41,640 nucleotides of DNA from Candidatus Peribacteraceae bacterium (GTDB taxonomy: Bacteria > Patescibacteriota > Gracilibacteria > Peribacterales > Peribacteraceae): positions 1 through 41,640 of the forward strand of contig JAQTSK010000011.1 of assembly GCA_028711345.1 (NCBI GenBank), in the 5' to 3' direction. The position numbers were made by a program, and so were the translations under genes. The first letter of the stretch is position 1; every line of letters begins with the position of its first letter. Below, piece after piece: positions 1 through 6,838 of this stretch. The notes beneath the pieces are model-generated. The model ran no database searches. It was not told where the DNA came from and saw only the letters and a program-made list of their open reading frames with translations.

Positions 1-1571
1 CGCAGCTCCTGCCGGCCTTGCTTTGTATTCGGGTGATTCTTTCTCGCTCTTTCTCTCTTGGTCTCAACTTCGGAGAAGAACCCGGGATCGATCGTAAGTG
101 TGGATACCGTGATGAGATCACGCTGTATCGTGTCATACGGCATCTGCCGCATCTGCATTCGATGCACTTTGCAGTCATCAGGGTTTTCGAATTGACTTTC
201 GATAGTATCTAAACCCGCTGCGTACGGGCGGTATCGTTCCCACATTCTGTCCAATTCCGGTTGTGCAGCCGGGTCATGATCATTTTCTTGCAGGTGTTTC
301 AGTGATTGTGCGATTTCGACAGCCATTTCTTCGTTGCGGCTTCTTCCCTCGACATCCGCCTCGACGTTGTTTTTAAAATCAGTATCCTCCTTGCTTGAAC
401 CGATTTCGGTTTTGCCTACACTCGGCTGCGCTCCCACCTCCCGCTCCAGCGTTTCCAGTGTTCCAAGCGAAGTCATGAGTGCCGTGAAATCGATCGGCTT
501 CTTGCCGCTCGCTCTGCCGCGCTCCAGTCCGGCCGCTGTTTCGATCTTCTCCCGTAAGTCATCGATACTGCGCAGCCGATCTTCCAGTGCATATGCCCGG
601 TCGAAATCTTGTGTATCCATCCCGATGCCTTTCTTGCCGATTTGCGCGTAGTAGAGCTTCAGTCGGTCTCCGATGAGCTTGATCTTCGACTGTAACGTCG
701 CTTTCAGGTATTTCTCGACGCATTCTTCCTGCTGCCGGAGCATCCGGAGATAGTCGGCGCGGGCATCGGAGGTATGTGCGTCCGCATTTCCCGTGAGTTC
801 CGCAAACAGACATTGGCGCTTCCGGATCGTCACCGTGTTCCGAATAAAATCAATCACGGCATCACGTGCATGGTCTGTCGGCTCTTCGGCATTGATCTTC
901 TGCCCGGTGATTTTTTCCGCGATGCGCAGCACATCTTCTTCTGTGATGCCAATCTCCCGCAGCACACTGTTTTTTTTCTCCGATGAGCTCTCTTCCCGCA
1001 GCTCCTCCAATTTGTGTAGCAGTATCGCCGGATCATGTATTCCCAGCACCTTCAGCCGATGATCGAGCATTTGGCTCAGGTTCTCCGCTGATTCGATTGT
1101 ATTTCTGATCGCCCAGAGGATGTTTCCGATATTCTTTGGTTTTGCCGCCATCAGTTCCTGCAGATTTGCCTCTTTTTCGCTCATGGTGAGGCCGGTTGAC
1201 GGAGCTTGTTTCTTGAGCAGTTCTTCAATCTCTCCGTCCAGAGTTCCGTCCTGCACGACCAGATCCCACAGCATGTCGCTTTCTCTCAGTGCTCCCAGTT
1301 CCAACTGCGGATCAACGGTGACAATATTCTCATGGGTTTGATGTGCAATACGGGATATCCCCTTGTCGGCTGTTCCGGCTCCACCCAATCCCCATCGTTC
1401 AAATCGGTATTCTTTTTTTTGCTGATCTTGCTTGTCTGCAGATCGCATGTCATCGTCCGGTGGCAAATATCCATCGGAACTGAATCTGTCCTCGCGATCC
1501 CTCAGCATGCGGTGTTCGCGCAGGGAGTGTTCAGTGATTTTCAGCCGGGAATTGATATTTGTTTGTATCAT
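1..1571 (-). CDS. Large hypothetical protein, 3' part beyond the window
   Basis: An uninterrupted reading frame runs from an ATG at 1571 leftward off the window edge, giving 523 codons without a stop. The start lies 5 bases after the stop of the upstream gene at 1577-2050, so the two are probably one operon. The visible product is soluble, strongly charged and mostly helical, rich in Glu, Lys, Arg and Leu with coiled-coil-like stretches, and has no obvious membrane segment or signal peptide. I do not recognise the family. In style it resembles the other large charged proteins of this window at 20918-22207 and 27735-32096. No Shine-Dalgarno motif precedes the start, so the exact start rests on spacing alone. 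The frame is certain; the function is unknown. Confidence 0.75.
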   Translation of the reverse strand, partial: MIQTNINSRLKITEHSLREHRMLRDREDRFSSDGYLPPDDDMRSADKQDQQKKEYRFERWGLGGAGTADKGISRIAHQTHENIVTVDPQLELGALRESDMLWDLVVQDGTLDGEIEELLKKQAPSTGLTMSEKEANLQELMAAKPKNIGNILWAIRNTIESAENLSQMLDHRLKVLGIHDPAILLHKLEELREESSSEKKNSVLREIGITEEDVLRIAEKITGQKINAEEPTDHARDAVIDFIRNTVTIRKRQCLFAELTGNADAHTSDARADYLRMLRQQEECVEKYLKATLQSKIKLIGDRLKLYYAQIGKKGIGMDTQDFDRAYALEDRLRSIDDLREKIETAAGLERGRASGKKPIDFTALMTSLGTLETLEREVGAQPSVGKTEIGSSKEDTDFKNNVEADVEGRSRNEEMAVEIAQSLKHLQENDHDPAAQPELDRMWERYRPYAAGLDTIESQFENPDDCKVHRMQMRQMPYDTIQRDLITVSTLTIDPGFFSEVETKRERARKNHPNTKQGRQEL

Positions 1572-1576
1572 GTTGA

Positions 1577-2050
1577 TCAGAGCTTCAAGAACCGTGCAAC
1601 GGCGTCCATCGTGCGTTCACGGTGGCTTGCGGTCTGGGGCAGGAAGCGGCTTAAGACATCGCGGATCTGATGTGGATCTCTGTCGCCCGTCAGCACCACG
1701 AGGTCGCGCTTGAATGCTTTCGGTGATCCGACGTGCAGTTCGTAGTACCCCTTGCCCTGCAGGATCCAGAATTCATTGAAATCCCCCCATGCCATCAGTC
1801 GGCCATCCCACTCGATGCCGTTGTCGAAGATGCGGATCGTGTGCGTGGGGTGCGGCTGGTTCCTCACGAGGAAGTAGAGCCCCGGACAGAGGGCGAAGAC
1901 GATGGCGAGACTCCACGATGAACTCAGGATTCCGTACACGATCATCACGAGGCAGAAGAGCCCCGCCCAGACGTACCAGCTCTTCGAGCGTTCATAGTCG
2001 ATTCTAGTCGCTGCCTGCCACTCGAGGAGGGCACTGGTGTTTGTTTGCAT
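1577..2050 (-). CDS. Small membrane protein with two helices and a PH-like C-terminal domain
   Basis: 157 residues. A charged N-terminus (about 1-22) is followed by two closely spaced hydrophobic segments at about residues 25-45 and 47-63. A soluble C-terminal part begins with a beta-rich pattern (THTIRIFDNGIEWDG, then FNEFWILQGKGYYELHV) that resembles small bacterial PH-like or DUF5673-type membrane proteins; this is a resemblance, not an assignment. It probably sits in the cytoplasmic membrane with the C-terminal domain inside. It is the first gene of a pair with the large gene at 1-1571, separated by 5 bases, so a joint role is possible. No ribosome-binding site is visible before the ATG at 2050. 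Confidence 0.75.
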   Translation of the reverse strand: MQTNTSALLEWQAATRIDYERSKSWYVWAGLFCLVMIVYGILSSSWSLAIVFALCPGLYFLVRNQPHPTHTIRIFDNGIEWDGRLMAWGDFNEFWILQGKGYYELHVGSPKAFKRDLVVLTGDRDPHQIRDVLSRFLPQTASHRERTMDAVARFLKL

Positions 2051-2127
2051 AGTTGTGCGAGGAAATCTTTGTATTTTACATGAAAAAGTGAGTTTGAGCG
2101 AGAGGGGGGGAATTGCACGGAATGAGA

Positions 2128-2384
2128 ATTGTTATATTGTTAAATTGCTACATTGTTATGCATACAACGTCCAAAGTTTCGGAGGCGACTTGAAGAGTCG
2201 GGTGCTATTGCCTGCCGCTCTTTCCGGAATCGCTTGCGAACAATTTATACTCAATTGCTTTCATAATTTCTAATATATCGGCGAAGCCGTAACTCATTCG
2301 TGGCTTGTGATTCAGATGAAACTAAAATCATGATTCAGAATTATTGAGGCGAAGCCGTATAACCATGTAGCCATTTAGCAATTT
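2128..2384. repeat. Period-8 iterated-word array with a distant inverted partner
   Basis: Four 8-base words in a row, ATTGTTAT, ATTGTTAA, ATTGCTAC and ATTGTTAT, occupy 2128-2159. The reverse-complement type follows at 2361-2384 as AACCATGT, AGCCATTT, AGCAATTT. A copy of the 116-bp repeat lies between the arms. The same word family occurs at 8303-8398, and both loci also share the string CGCTTGCGAACAATTTA. Together with the 116-bp repeat this explains most of the 335-bp gap between 2050 and 2386. Confidence 0.7.
2246..2361. repeat. 116-bp inverted repeat, copy A
   Basis: This 116-bp stretch is present in reverse orientation at 4919-5034. By eye there are 6 differences in 116 positions, all in the part nearest the TATACTCAATTGC end; the remaining 60 or so bases are identical. 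Inside the repeat the string GGCGAAGCCGTA occurs near both ends of the conserved half. The two copies bound the comF-hicBA-kinase-GIY-YIG module. Confidence 0.85.
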
Positions 2385-2385
2385 T

Positions 2386-3051
2386 TTACCCATACGCCAC
2401 CACCACCGCAATTACGTAATCCGTCCCCGCATCTTTCAGCGCTTTCGCGCACTCGTCCAACGTTGTGCCGGTCGTACAGATGTCGTCGATCAGAATCACG
2501 TACTGCGGCGCATGTCCCCGCCTTTCGGTTGATGCAAACGCCCCGGTGAGCGCCGTCAGACGTTCCGCTCTGGATCTCCATGCCTGATGTCCGGTCGGAC
2601 GGGTTCGCTTCACGATCTCGCGAACCGGCCAGCTCGTCCGTTTTGAAATCTCTTCGGCAAGCACCAGCGCCTGATTGAACCCCCGCTGGAATTTTCGCGT
2701 CCAGTGCAGCGGAACAGGGCAGAGGACGGGCGTTGTGTCCTTGAGCCGGATCGGGGGAATCAGGAGTCCGCGGATTGCATCGGCCATCCAGCCGCCCAGT
2801 TCCGGCCCCAGCGCTTTCACCCGTCCGTACTTGAACGTCAGAATGGCTTTTTTCAGAAGAGGGGAATCATCGTAACTGCCCGCTGCGACGATGGCATCGA
2901 CGGAGCGGAGCCCCTTCTTCCTGATTGCCTCTTTGTCCAAGAGGAGCGGCGTCAGCCGGATGTGCCTGCGCTCGTCTTCCGTGATCCACGCACCCTCCTT
3001 CCCGCCGATGGACCGGCGGGGGAAGAAGAAGTCGAGGAGGAAGGGGAGCAT
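2386..3051 (-). CDS. comF: ComF-family phosphoribosyltransferase-like protein
   Basis: 221 residues from the ATG at 3051; a TTG two codons upstream is also possible. The C-terminal half is a type I phosphoribosyltransferase fold. It carries PVPLHWTRKFQRGFNQA at about residues 112-128, typical of ComF/GntX, and the PRPP-binding loop VILIDDICTTGTT near residue 190. ComF proteins act in DNA uptake during competence and probably bind single-stranded DNA and helicase partners. The usual N-terminal zinc finger with paired cysteines is absent: that region (FPRRSIGGKEGAWITEDE) has no cysteine. It is the last gene of the minus-strand module, about 40 bases after hicA. CPR bacteria commonly carry competence genes; no other com gene is in the window. 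Confidence 0.88.
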   Translation of the reverse strand: MLPFLLDFFFPRRSIGGKEGAWITEDERRHIRLTPLLLDKEAIRKKGLRSVDAIVAAGSYDDSPLLKKAILTFKYGRVKALGPELGGWMADAIRGLLIPPIRLKDTTPVLCPVPLHWTRKFQRGFNQALVLAEEISKRTSWPVREIVKRTRPTGHQAWRSRAERLTALTGAFASTERRGHAPQYVILIDDICTTGTTLDECAKALKDAGTDYVIAVVVAYG

Positions 3052-3090
3052 GGACAAAATTGTACCGCTCTCGAACGTTGTTTGCCCGGA

Positions 3091-3327
3091 CTACTTCCGC
3101 CCATCTCTTTCCTTCAATTCTTCCGGCAACAGATCCAAATCACTCAGAATGCTTTTGAGCAGTCCGATTCCGAGATCTTCGTTTCCGTGAATCGGGATCG
3201 CCGTTCCCCGCGTTCTCCCGGCATTCTCCACAAAAACGTGACTGCCTTTCCTTCGCAGCGCAACGAAACCGCGTTTCAGCAGGATGCGGAGAAGTTTCTT
3301 CCCTGAAAGGATGGGGAATCCTGCCAT
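3091..3327 (-). CDS. hicA: HicA-type toxin (mRNA interferase)
   Basis: 78 residues from the ATG at 3327. The small dsRBD-like HicA fold is evident: PILSGKKLLRILLKRGF, then the catalytic histidine in KGSHVF (His30), then the HGNEDLGIGLLKSIL segment. HicA toxins cleave mRNA and tmRNA when free of HicB. The start lies 4 bases after the hicB stop codon, so antitoxin and toxin are translated in order from one mRNA. An upstream TTG or other start would overlap hicB and is less likely. All key features of an active toxin are present. Confidence 0.9.
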   Translation of the reverse strand: MAGFPILSGKKLLRILLKRGFVALRRKGSHVFVENAGRTRGTAIPIHGNEDLGIGLLKSILSDLDLLPEELKERDGRK

Positions 3328-3331
3328 GTTT

Positions 3332-3556
3332 TCAGAGTGCGATCTCCATCTGTTGCACGGCAATGAATTTTTCCTGCGTGATAGATTGGCTCTTGGATTG
3401 TTCCACTTCGAGGCACAGCGTCATCACCTCTTGCAGCCGTTTGTGAAGAACCGGAAGAGACTTTGCTTGCGTATGACATCCGCGAAGTGTCGGTACATGT
3501 GCAATATACATGCCGTCTTTGCCCTGTGTAATGACAACGGAGAAGTGGTAAGTCAT
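3332..3556 (-). CDS. hicB: HicB-like antitoxin
   Basis: 74 residues from the ATG at 3556. The partial RNase H-like HicB fold is recognisable: YHFSVVITQGKDGMYIAHVP, then LRGCHTQAKSLPVLHKRLQE. It is expected to bind and neutralise HicA encoded 4 bases downstream. The protein is short and ends soon after the HicB domain (EKFIAVQQMEIAL), with no room for the C-terminal DNA-binding domain many HicB antitoxins have, so autoregulation by HicB itself is doubtful. A -10 box TACAAT at 3564-3569 ends 7 bases before the ATG, predicting a leaderless hicBA mRNA. Confidence 0.87.
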   Translation of the reverse strand: MTYHFSVVITQGKDGMYIAHVPTLRGCHTQAKSLPVLHKRLQEVMTLCLEVEQSKSQSITQEKFIAVQQMEIAL

Positions 3557-3563
3557 CAGGATT

Positions 3564-3569
3564 ATTGTA
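3564..3569 (-). promoter_or_regulatory. -10 box of hicBA
   Basis: On the minus strand TACAAT occupies 3569-3564 and ends 7 bases before the hicB ATG. No good -35 box is visible. The position implies transcription starting at or next to the start codon. Confidence 0.5.
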
Positions 3570-3623
3570 CCTGATCTGACGTGCTGACGCGAATCGAATG
3601 GTAGTCCCGGAGCAGGTAAAAAT

Positions 3624-4583
3624 TCAACTCTTCAGTGCATCCAGCGCTTTCTCGAGATCCGGGGGAGTGACTTTGGGATGTTGCCACGCAAGCTGATCCA
3701 ATATCCGTTGCAGATGAAAGAAGAGTCGTTTCCTCTCGAACATCGTACGATCGTGGTGACCATATCCCCGCAACACCGCCTCGAGTTGATGCGGATTCAT
3801 CGACCGCGTCAGTTTCCAGAGATCGCTGTCGGGATCGTTATTACACAGTCTTTCAGGATCAATCATCCCAATACCGTCCGTTGCGGTATCGATGAGGATG
3901 TGATCGGGACCGAGGTCTCCGTGGGTCAGCGAGAGCGGCGATTCCAGACTCTTCCATTCATCCAATAAACGAGGAGTGAGTATTTCCAGTCTCTTAAAAA
4001 GCGGAGAAGGCAGCTTCGGTTGCACATGTGTTTCAAGGTAAGAACTTCCCAGGAGTGTCACAAGGGGTGGGACAATACTGTCCGGAGCCTGTTCGACTAA
4101 TGCAGATGGCGCATTGTGGAATGCGCGCACTTTCCGTCCGACATCTTCCAGAACAGTATCTGATATGGTATTCAGCAGCTTGGTGAGACTCTCCCCGGGA
4201 ATTTTCGGATAGCCGACAATGAACGGATCTTCTATTGAGGCGAATTCAAATCGTGGGAAGGCGAAAGGAAGCGGCGGTTCAATTTGTTCCATGATCCGGG
4301 ATTCATGAAGCCTGCGTAGACGCTTTTGAGCGTTTCTACTTTTTACCACGAGGAAAATATAGGGACCCTTTCCCTCCAATTCGATTTCGTACGCGATGCT
4401 GTTTTCACCGGCTGAGAGCCGTTTATTGTGTATAACTTTCTCCTGACCAAGCACCGAAAGCAGCAGACATGTCACTGCACGAACATCAGCTTGCTCTCCG
4501 TCAATTGAGTGATCTGTCGTTTCAGCGGAAACAAGCTCGGGAGGGGGAGGGCTTGTTGGTGTTGATATTTGATCAAGAATCAT
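3624..4583 (-). CDS. Aminoglycoside phosphotransferase-fold (APH) small-molecule kinase
   Basis: 319 residues. The C-terminal lobe has the APH catalytic motif as LTHGDLGPDHILID near residues 215-228 and the metal-binding aspartate as GMIDPERL near 240. The N-lobe (about 55-130) has the glycine/lysine-containing strands expected of this fold. The asparagine usual in HGDxxxxN is replaced by histidine, so activity is likely but not assured. Substrates in this family include antibiotics, choline, fructosamine and homoserine, and nothing here identifies the substrate; resistance should not be assumed. An extended -10 box (TGATATACT) ends 6 bases before the ATG. The gene stands alone between the hicBA pair and the GIY-YIG gene inside the inverted-repeat module. 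Confidence 0.8.
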   Translation of the reverse strand: MILDQISTPTSPPPPELVSAETTDHSIDGEQADVRAVTCLLLSVLGQEKVIHNKRLSAGENSIAYEIELEGKGPYIFLVVKSRNAQKRLRRLHESRIMEQIEPPLPFAFPRFEFASIEDPFIVGYPKIPGESLTKLLNTISDTVLEDVGRKVRAFHNAPSALVEQAPDSIVPPLVTLLGSSYLETHVQPKLPSPLFKRLEILTPRLLDEWKSLESPLSLTHGDLGPDHILIDTATDGIGMIDPERLCNNDPDSDLWKLTRSMNPHQLEAVLRGYGHHDRTMFERKRLFFHLQRILDQLAWQHPKVTPPDLEKALDALKS

Positions 4584-4589
4584 CGCGTA

Positions 4590-4595
4590 AGTATA
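4590..4595 (-). promoter_or_regulatory. Extended -10 promoter of the APH-fold kinase gene
   Basis: Read on the minus strand, TGATATACT places a TATACT hexamer at 4595-4590 with the TGn extension in front. It ends 6 bases before the start codon at 4583. No convincing -35 box is present, as expected for an extended -10 promoter. Confidence 0.5.
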
Positions 4596-4666
4596 TCACC
4601 TTTTGGTTTCCAGAACTATCTTTGAGAGTCGCAATAGGTCAGTAGACGGTGCATGTAGCGGAGAGA

Positions 4667-4906
4667 TTACATGAGATGCCTCTGCCGGAACGTCGTTCCT
4701 GATCCTGACTTCAAGTATCGTTCGTATGCTGCAGCCTTTTCGCGACTTCGAAATGCTGAAAAATGGAGGAGGCTCCATGGAGTGTATTTCGCAGTCGATG
4801 GAACTTCGCCACGGTTGTGTCGGGCAAGTCTATCCTCAACATCATCGGTGAGACCGACGTACTGTCTGCCATGCTCATTCTGCAGTATGTAGACGAAGTG
4901 CCACAT
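4667..4906 (-). CDS. GIY-YIG nuclease-superfamily protein (YhbQ/UPF0213-like)
   Basis: 79 residues, the normal size for the stand-alone single-domain family. The motif appears as VYIL at residues 5-8 and QYVGLT at 15-20, followed by the catalytic arginine in DRLARHN (Arg26 or Arg29) and the metal-binding glutamate in AAYERYLKSGSG (about residue 62). These proteins are thought to be structure-specific DNA nucleases, but few have been tested. Such genes are very common and often present in many copies in CPR genomes. The start codon lies only 12 bases from copy B of the 116-bp inverted repeat, so repeat and nuclease may be linked. Confidence 0.9.
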   Translation of the reverse strand: MWHFVYILQNEHGRQYVGLTDDVEDRLARHNRGEVPSTAKYTPWSLLHFSAFRSREKAAAYERYLKSGSGTTFRQRHLM

Positions 4907-4918
4907 GTGTATTCATTG

Positions 4919-5034
4919 TATACGGCTTCGCCTCAATAATTCTGAATCATGATTTTAGTTTCATCTGAATCACAAGCCATGAATTAGTGACGGCTACGCC
5001 GATATATTCGAATTTATGAAAGCAATTGAGTATA
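4919..5034. repeat. 116-bp inverted repeat, copy B
   Basis: Reverse-complement partner of 2246-2361, about 95% identical by eye. It begins 12 bases upstream of the GIY-YIG start codon and ends about 170 bases from the tRNA-Val gene. The near identity implies recent duplication or ongoing gene conversion. Confidence 0.85.
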
Positions 5035-5057
5035 TCAACCCTTCTTCGCACGCGGTT

Positions 5058-5145
5058 GGCTTGCCATCCGTAGCGAAGCGACTCAGTGCTTGTGTGCCCT
5101 CCTCCGCTCCTGATGGCTTGCCATCCGTAGCAACGCGGCTCAGTG
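5058..5145. repeat. Two 31-bp direct repeats
   Basis: Units at 5058-5088 and 5115-5145 start with GGCTTGCCATCCGTAG and end with CTCAGTG; they differ at three or four positions and are spaced 57 bases apart. They lie just downstream of tRNA-Val, in the 170 bases between the 116-bp repeat and the tRNA, where no gene is seen. A related string, CTTGCCATGAGGAGCG, occurs at 40771-40786. Confidence 0.7.
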
Positions 5146-5183
5146 GAAGTATTTCTTCCACAAACCTCAGGAGCTACGGAGGG

Positions 5184-5206
5184 CATCCTTCGCGTTGCGA
5201 AGGATG
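5184..5206 (-). terminator. Hairpin at the 3' end of tRNA-Val
   Basis: A perfect 10-bp stem (CATCCTTCGC pairing with GCGAAGGATG) with a 3-base loop begins at the CCA end of the tRNA. There is no T-run, so it may be a processing or transcription-end signal rather than a classical intrinsic terminator. Confidence 0.4.
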
Positions 5207-5281
5207 GTGGGCAATACTGGACTCGAACCAGTGACCTCCACAATGTCAATGTGGCGCTCTAACCAGCTGAGCTAATTGCCC
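5205..5281 (-). tRNA. tRNA-Val (anticodon GAC)
   Basis: A complete cloverleaf can be folded. The acceptor stem is GGGCAAT/ATTGCCC, the D-arm has a GCTC/GAGC stem, and the anticodon stem CCACA/TGTGG encloses the loop TTGACAT with anticodon GAC. The T-arm is ACTGG TTCGAGT CCAGT, the discriminator is A, and CCA is encoded. Length is 77 bases. It is a single-gene unit next to the repeat-bounded module at 2246-5034. Confidence 0.95.
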
Positions 5282-5407
5282 GATTAAGCGTCGCAAGGGT
5301 AAAGAGAAGCGACGCTATCGTCAACATCTCCGTGATTAATCCGGACTAACATCACGATCCAACTTCCTCACCATCATCCTTCTCATCCCTCCGCAACCCG
5401 AAGTGAC

Positions 5408-5433
5408 TGTGGAAAACTTTTTCATTATCCACA
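5408..5433. promoter_or_regulatory. Pair of opposed DnaA boxes
   Basis: TTATCCACA, a perfect match to the consensus DnaA box, lies on the plus strand at 5425-5433. TTTTCCACA, one base off the strong form, lies on the minus strand at 5408-5416. They sit in the 290-bp gap upstream of rseP-dnaA. They could serve dnaA autoregulation or belong to a replication origin; no AT-rich unwinding element or larger box cluster is evident beside them. Confidence 0.55.
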
Positions 5434-5574
5434 CCTCTGCTACTGTCGGTTCCCGCATGTACATTTCTGCGCGGGCAGAGTGTTGATGATGATTGCCTGA
5501 GCGCCAGGGATCAGAGTCACCTTTCTTCCTTGCAACCGGACGCAGTCCGATGCTTCCTTTCCCGCCCCTTCGTC

Positions 5575-6675
5575 ATGACCACTCTGATCACCGTCATCGC
5601 TTTCGTGTTGCTCCTGACGGTGCTCATCATCATTCATGAACTGGGACACTTCGTACTGGCGAAGCTGTTCAAGGTGGAAGTGGAGGAGTTCGGGTTCGGA
5701 TTGCCGCCGCGCGCAGTGTCGCTCTTCCGCGCCGGCGGGACCGTCTTCAGCCTGAACTGGGTGCCGTTCGGCGGCTTCGTCCGCCTGAAGGGCGACAACG
5801 AGGTCGTGCTGGAGAAGCGCTTCGAGAAGGGGAGCTTCGCGGGCGCCGGGAGCTTCGCGCGGATCTGCATCCTGTGCGGCGGCGTCGTCATGAACTTCCT
5901 CCTCGCGTTCGCGCTGTTCACCGCCGGCTTCTCGGTCGGACGATGGGTGCCGTACCATTACACCAATCTTCAGCTGGAAGAGGCCATCGCGCGCGGTGAA
6001 CTGGCTGTCGACAAGGGTGTTTTCGTCCAGTCGCTCATCAAGGGCGGTCCGGCTGACACGGCGGGTGCGCCCACAGGCTCCGCCATTCTCTCCGTCGATG
6101 GCACTGCAGTGACGTCGCCCGAGGATGTCATCCGGCTGCAGGAGGGGAAGACGAGTGTCCGGTACGTGTTCCGGATTGCCGCCGGTAAGACAGTGGAGAT
6201 GGATATTACGCTTGCAGACGGCAAAGCAGGGATTGCGCTTGCTGACAGCAGCATCCGGTCCAATACGCGACCGGTGCTGCGTTCGGTCGTCGTTGCCTGG
6301 AACGAGATGATGTTCATGACCGTGCAGACGGTGAAAGGCATTTTCAACCTGTTCCATTCCCTCCTGACGAGATTCAACATCCCGGAGGGGATCACCGGCA
6401 TCGTCGGCATCTACGGACTCACCTCCAGTGCGGTGCAGGAGGGGTTCATGACGTACCTGCAACTCGTCGCACTGTTGAGCCTTTCGCTTGCGATCCTGAA
6501 CGTCCTCCCTCTGCCGGCCTTGGATGGCGGACGGTTGCTGTTTGTCTTGGCGGAAATCGTCATCCGTCGCCCGCTCAATCAGCGGTTCGAATTGCTGACG
6601 AATATGATCGGATTCTTCCTGCTGATCGCGCTGATTGTGATCATTACTTTTAATGACGTTATTCAACTTTTCTGA
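5575..6675 (+). CDS. rseP: RseP-type site-2 zinc metalloprotease (M50B)
   Basis: 366 residues from the ATG at 5575, chosen because translation then begins at the first membrane helix; a TTG at 5530 would add 15 residues. The zinc motif HELGH is at residues 21-25 inside the first helix. One PDZ domain lies at about 125-205 (VFVQSLIKGGPADTAG, then ILSVDGTAVTSPEDVI). The second active-site motif LPLPALDGGRLL is near residue 305, and further helices close the C-terminus. The enzyme cleaves substrates within the membrane, typically anti-sigma factors or leftover signal peptides. A single PDZ domain and this length are normal for the bacterial family. The period-9 array and dnaA follow. Confidence 0.93.
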   Translation: MTTLITVIAFVLLLTVLIIIHELGHFVLAKLFKVEVEEFGFGLPPRAVSLFRAGGTVFSLNWVPFGGFVRLKGDNEVVLEKRFEKGSFAGAGSFARICILCGGVVMNFLLAFALFTAGFSVGRWVPYHYTNLQLEEAIARGELAVDKGVFVQSLIKGGPADTAGAPTGSAILSVDGTAVTSPEDVIRLQEGKTSVRYVFRIAAGKTVEMDITLADGKAGIALADSSIRSNTRPVLRSVVVAWNEMMFMTVQTVKGIFNLFHSLLTRFNIPEGITGIVGIYGLTSSAVQEGFMTYLQLVALLSLSLAILNVLPLPALDGGRLLFVLAEIVIRRPLNQRFELLTNMIGFFLLIALIVIITFNDVIQLF

Positions 6676-6712
6676 GGCATTATGTTTGATATTGCTTTTC
6701 CGTTTATCGGCA

Positions 6713-6805
6713 GAAGAATCCGAGGAGTCCGACGAAACCGAGGAGTCCGACGAACAGTCGTCTTTAGTTCCTCGGACTCTTCGGTTTCCTCGGAATCCTT
6801 CCAAG
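6713..6805. repeat. Period-9 iterated-word inverted array between rseP and dnaA
   Basis: Left arm 6713-6757 in 9-base words: GAAGAATCC, GAGGAGTCC, GACGAAACC, GAGGAGTCC, GACGAACAG. Right arm 6770-6805: CCTCGGACT, CTTCGGTTT, CCTCGGAAT, CCTTCCAAG. The arms are near reverse complements and can form a hairpin with a roughly 12-base loop. The same words recur at 25037-25149. Confidence 0.8.
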
Positions 6806-6838
6806 ACTAGTTTTGCAGCCGCATCATACGATTCACTC

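Noticed and set aside
3624-4583. Antibiotic resistance gene (aminoglycoside phosphotransferase)
   Set aside because: Only the general kinase fold is supported; the usual catalytic asparagine is replaced and nothing in the sequence points to aminoglycosides.
2246-5034. Insertion sequence with 116-bp terminal inverted repeats
   Set aside because: None of the enclosed genes is a transposase, the repeats are far longer than usual IS ends, and no target-site duplication was seen flanking them.
5058-5145. Two direct repeats considered as the start of a CRISPR array
   Set aside because: Only two copies, spacing of 26 bases between units, diverged sequence and no cas genes; related strings occur near other hairpins at 40771-40800.
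6653-6838. N-terminal extension of DnaA by 62 residues
   Set aside because: It would translate the end of rseP in another frame and the period-9 hairpin array; DnaA homology begins right after the ATG at 6839.
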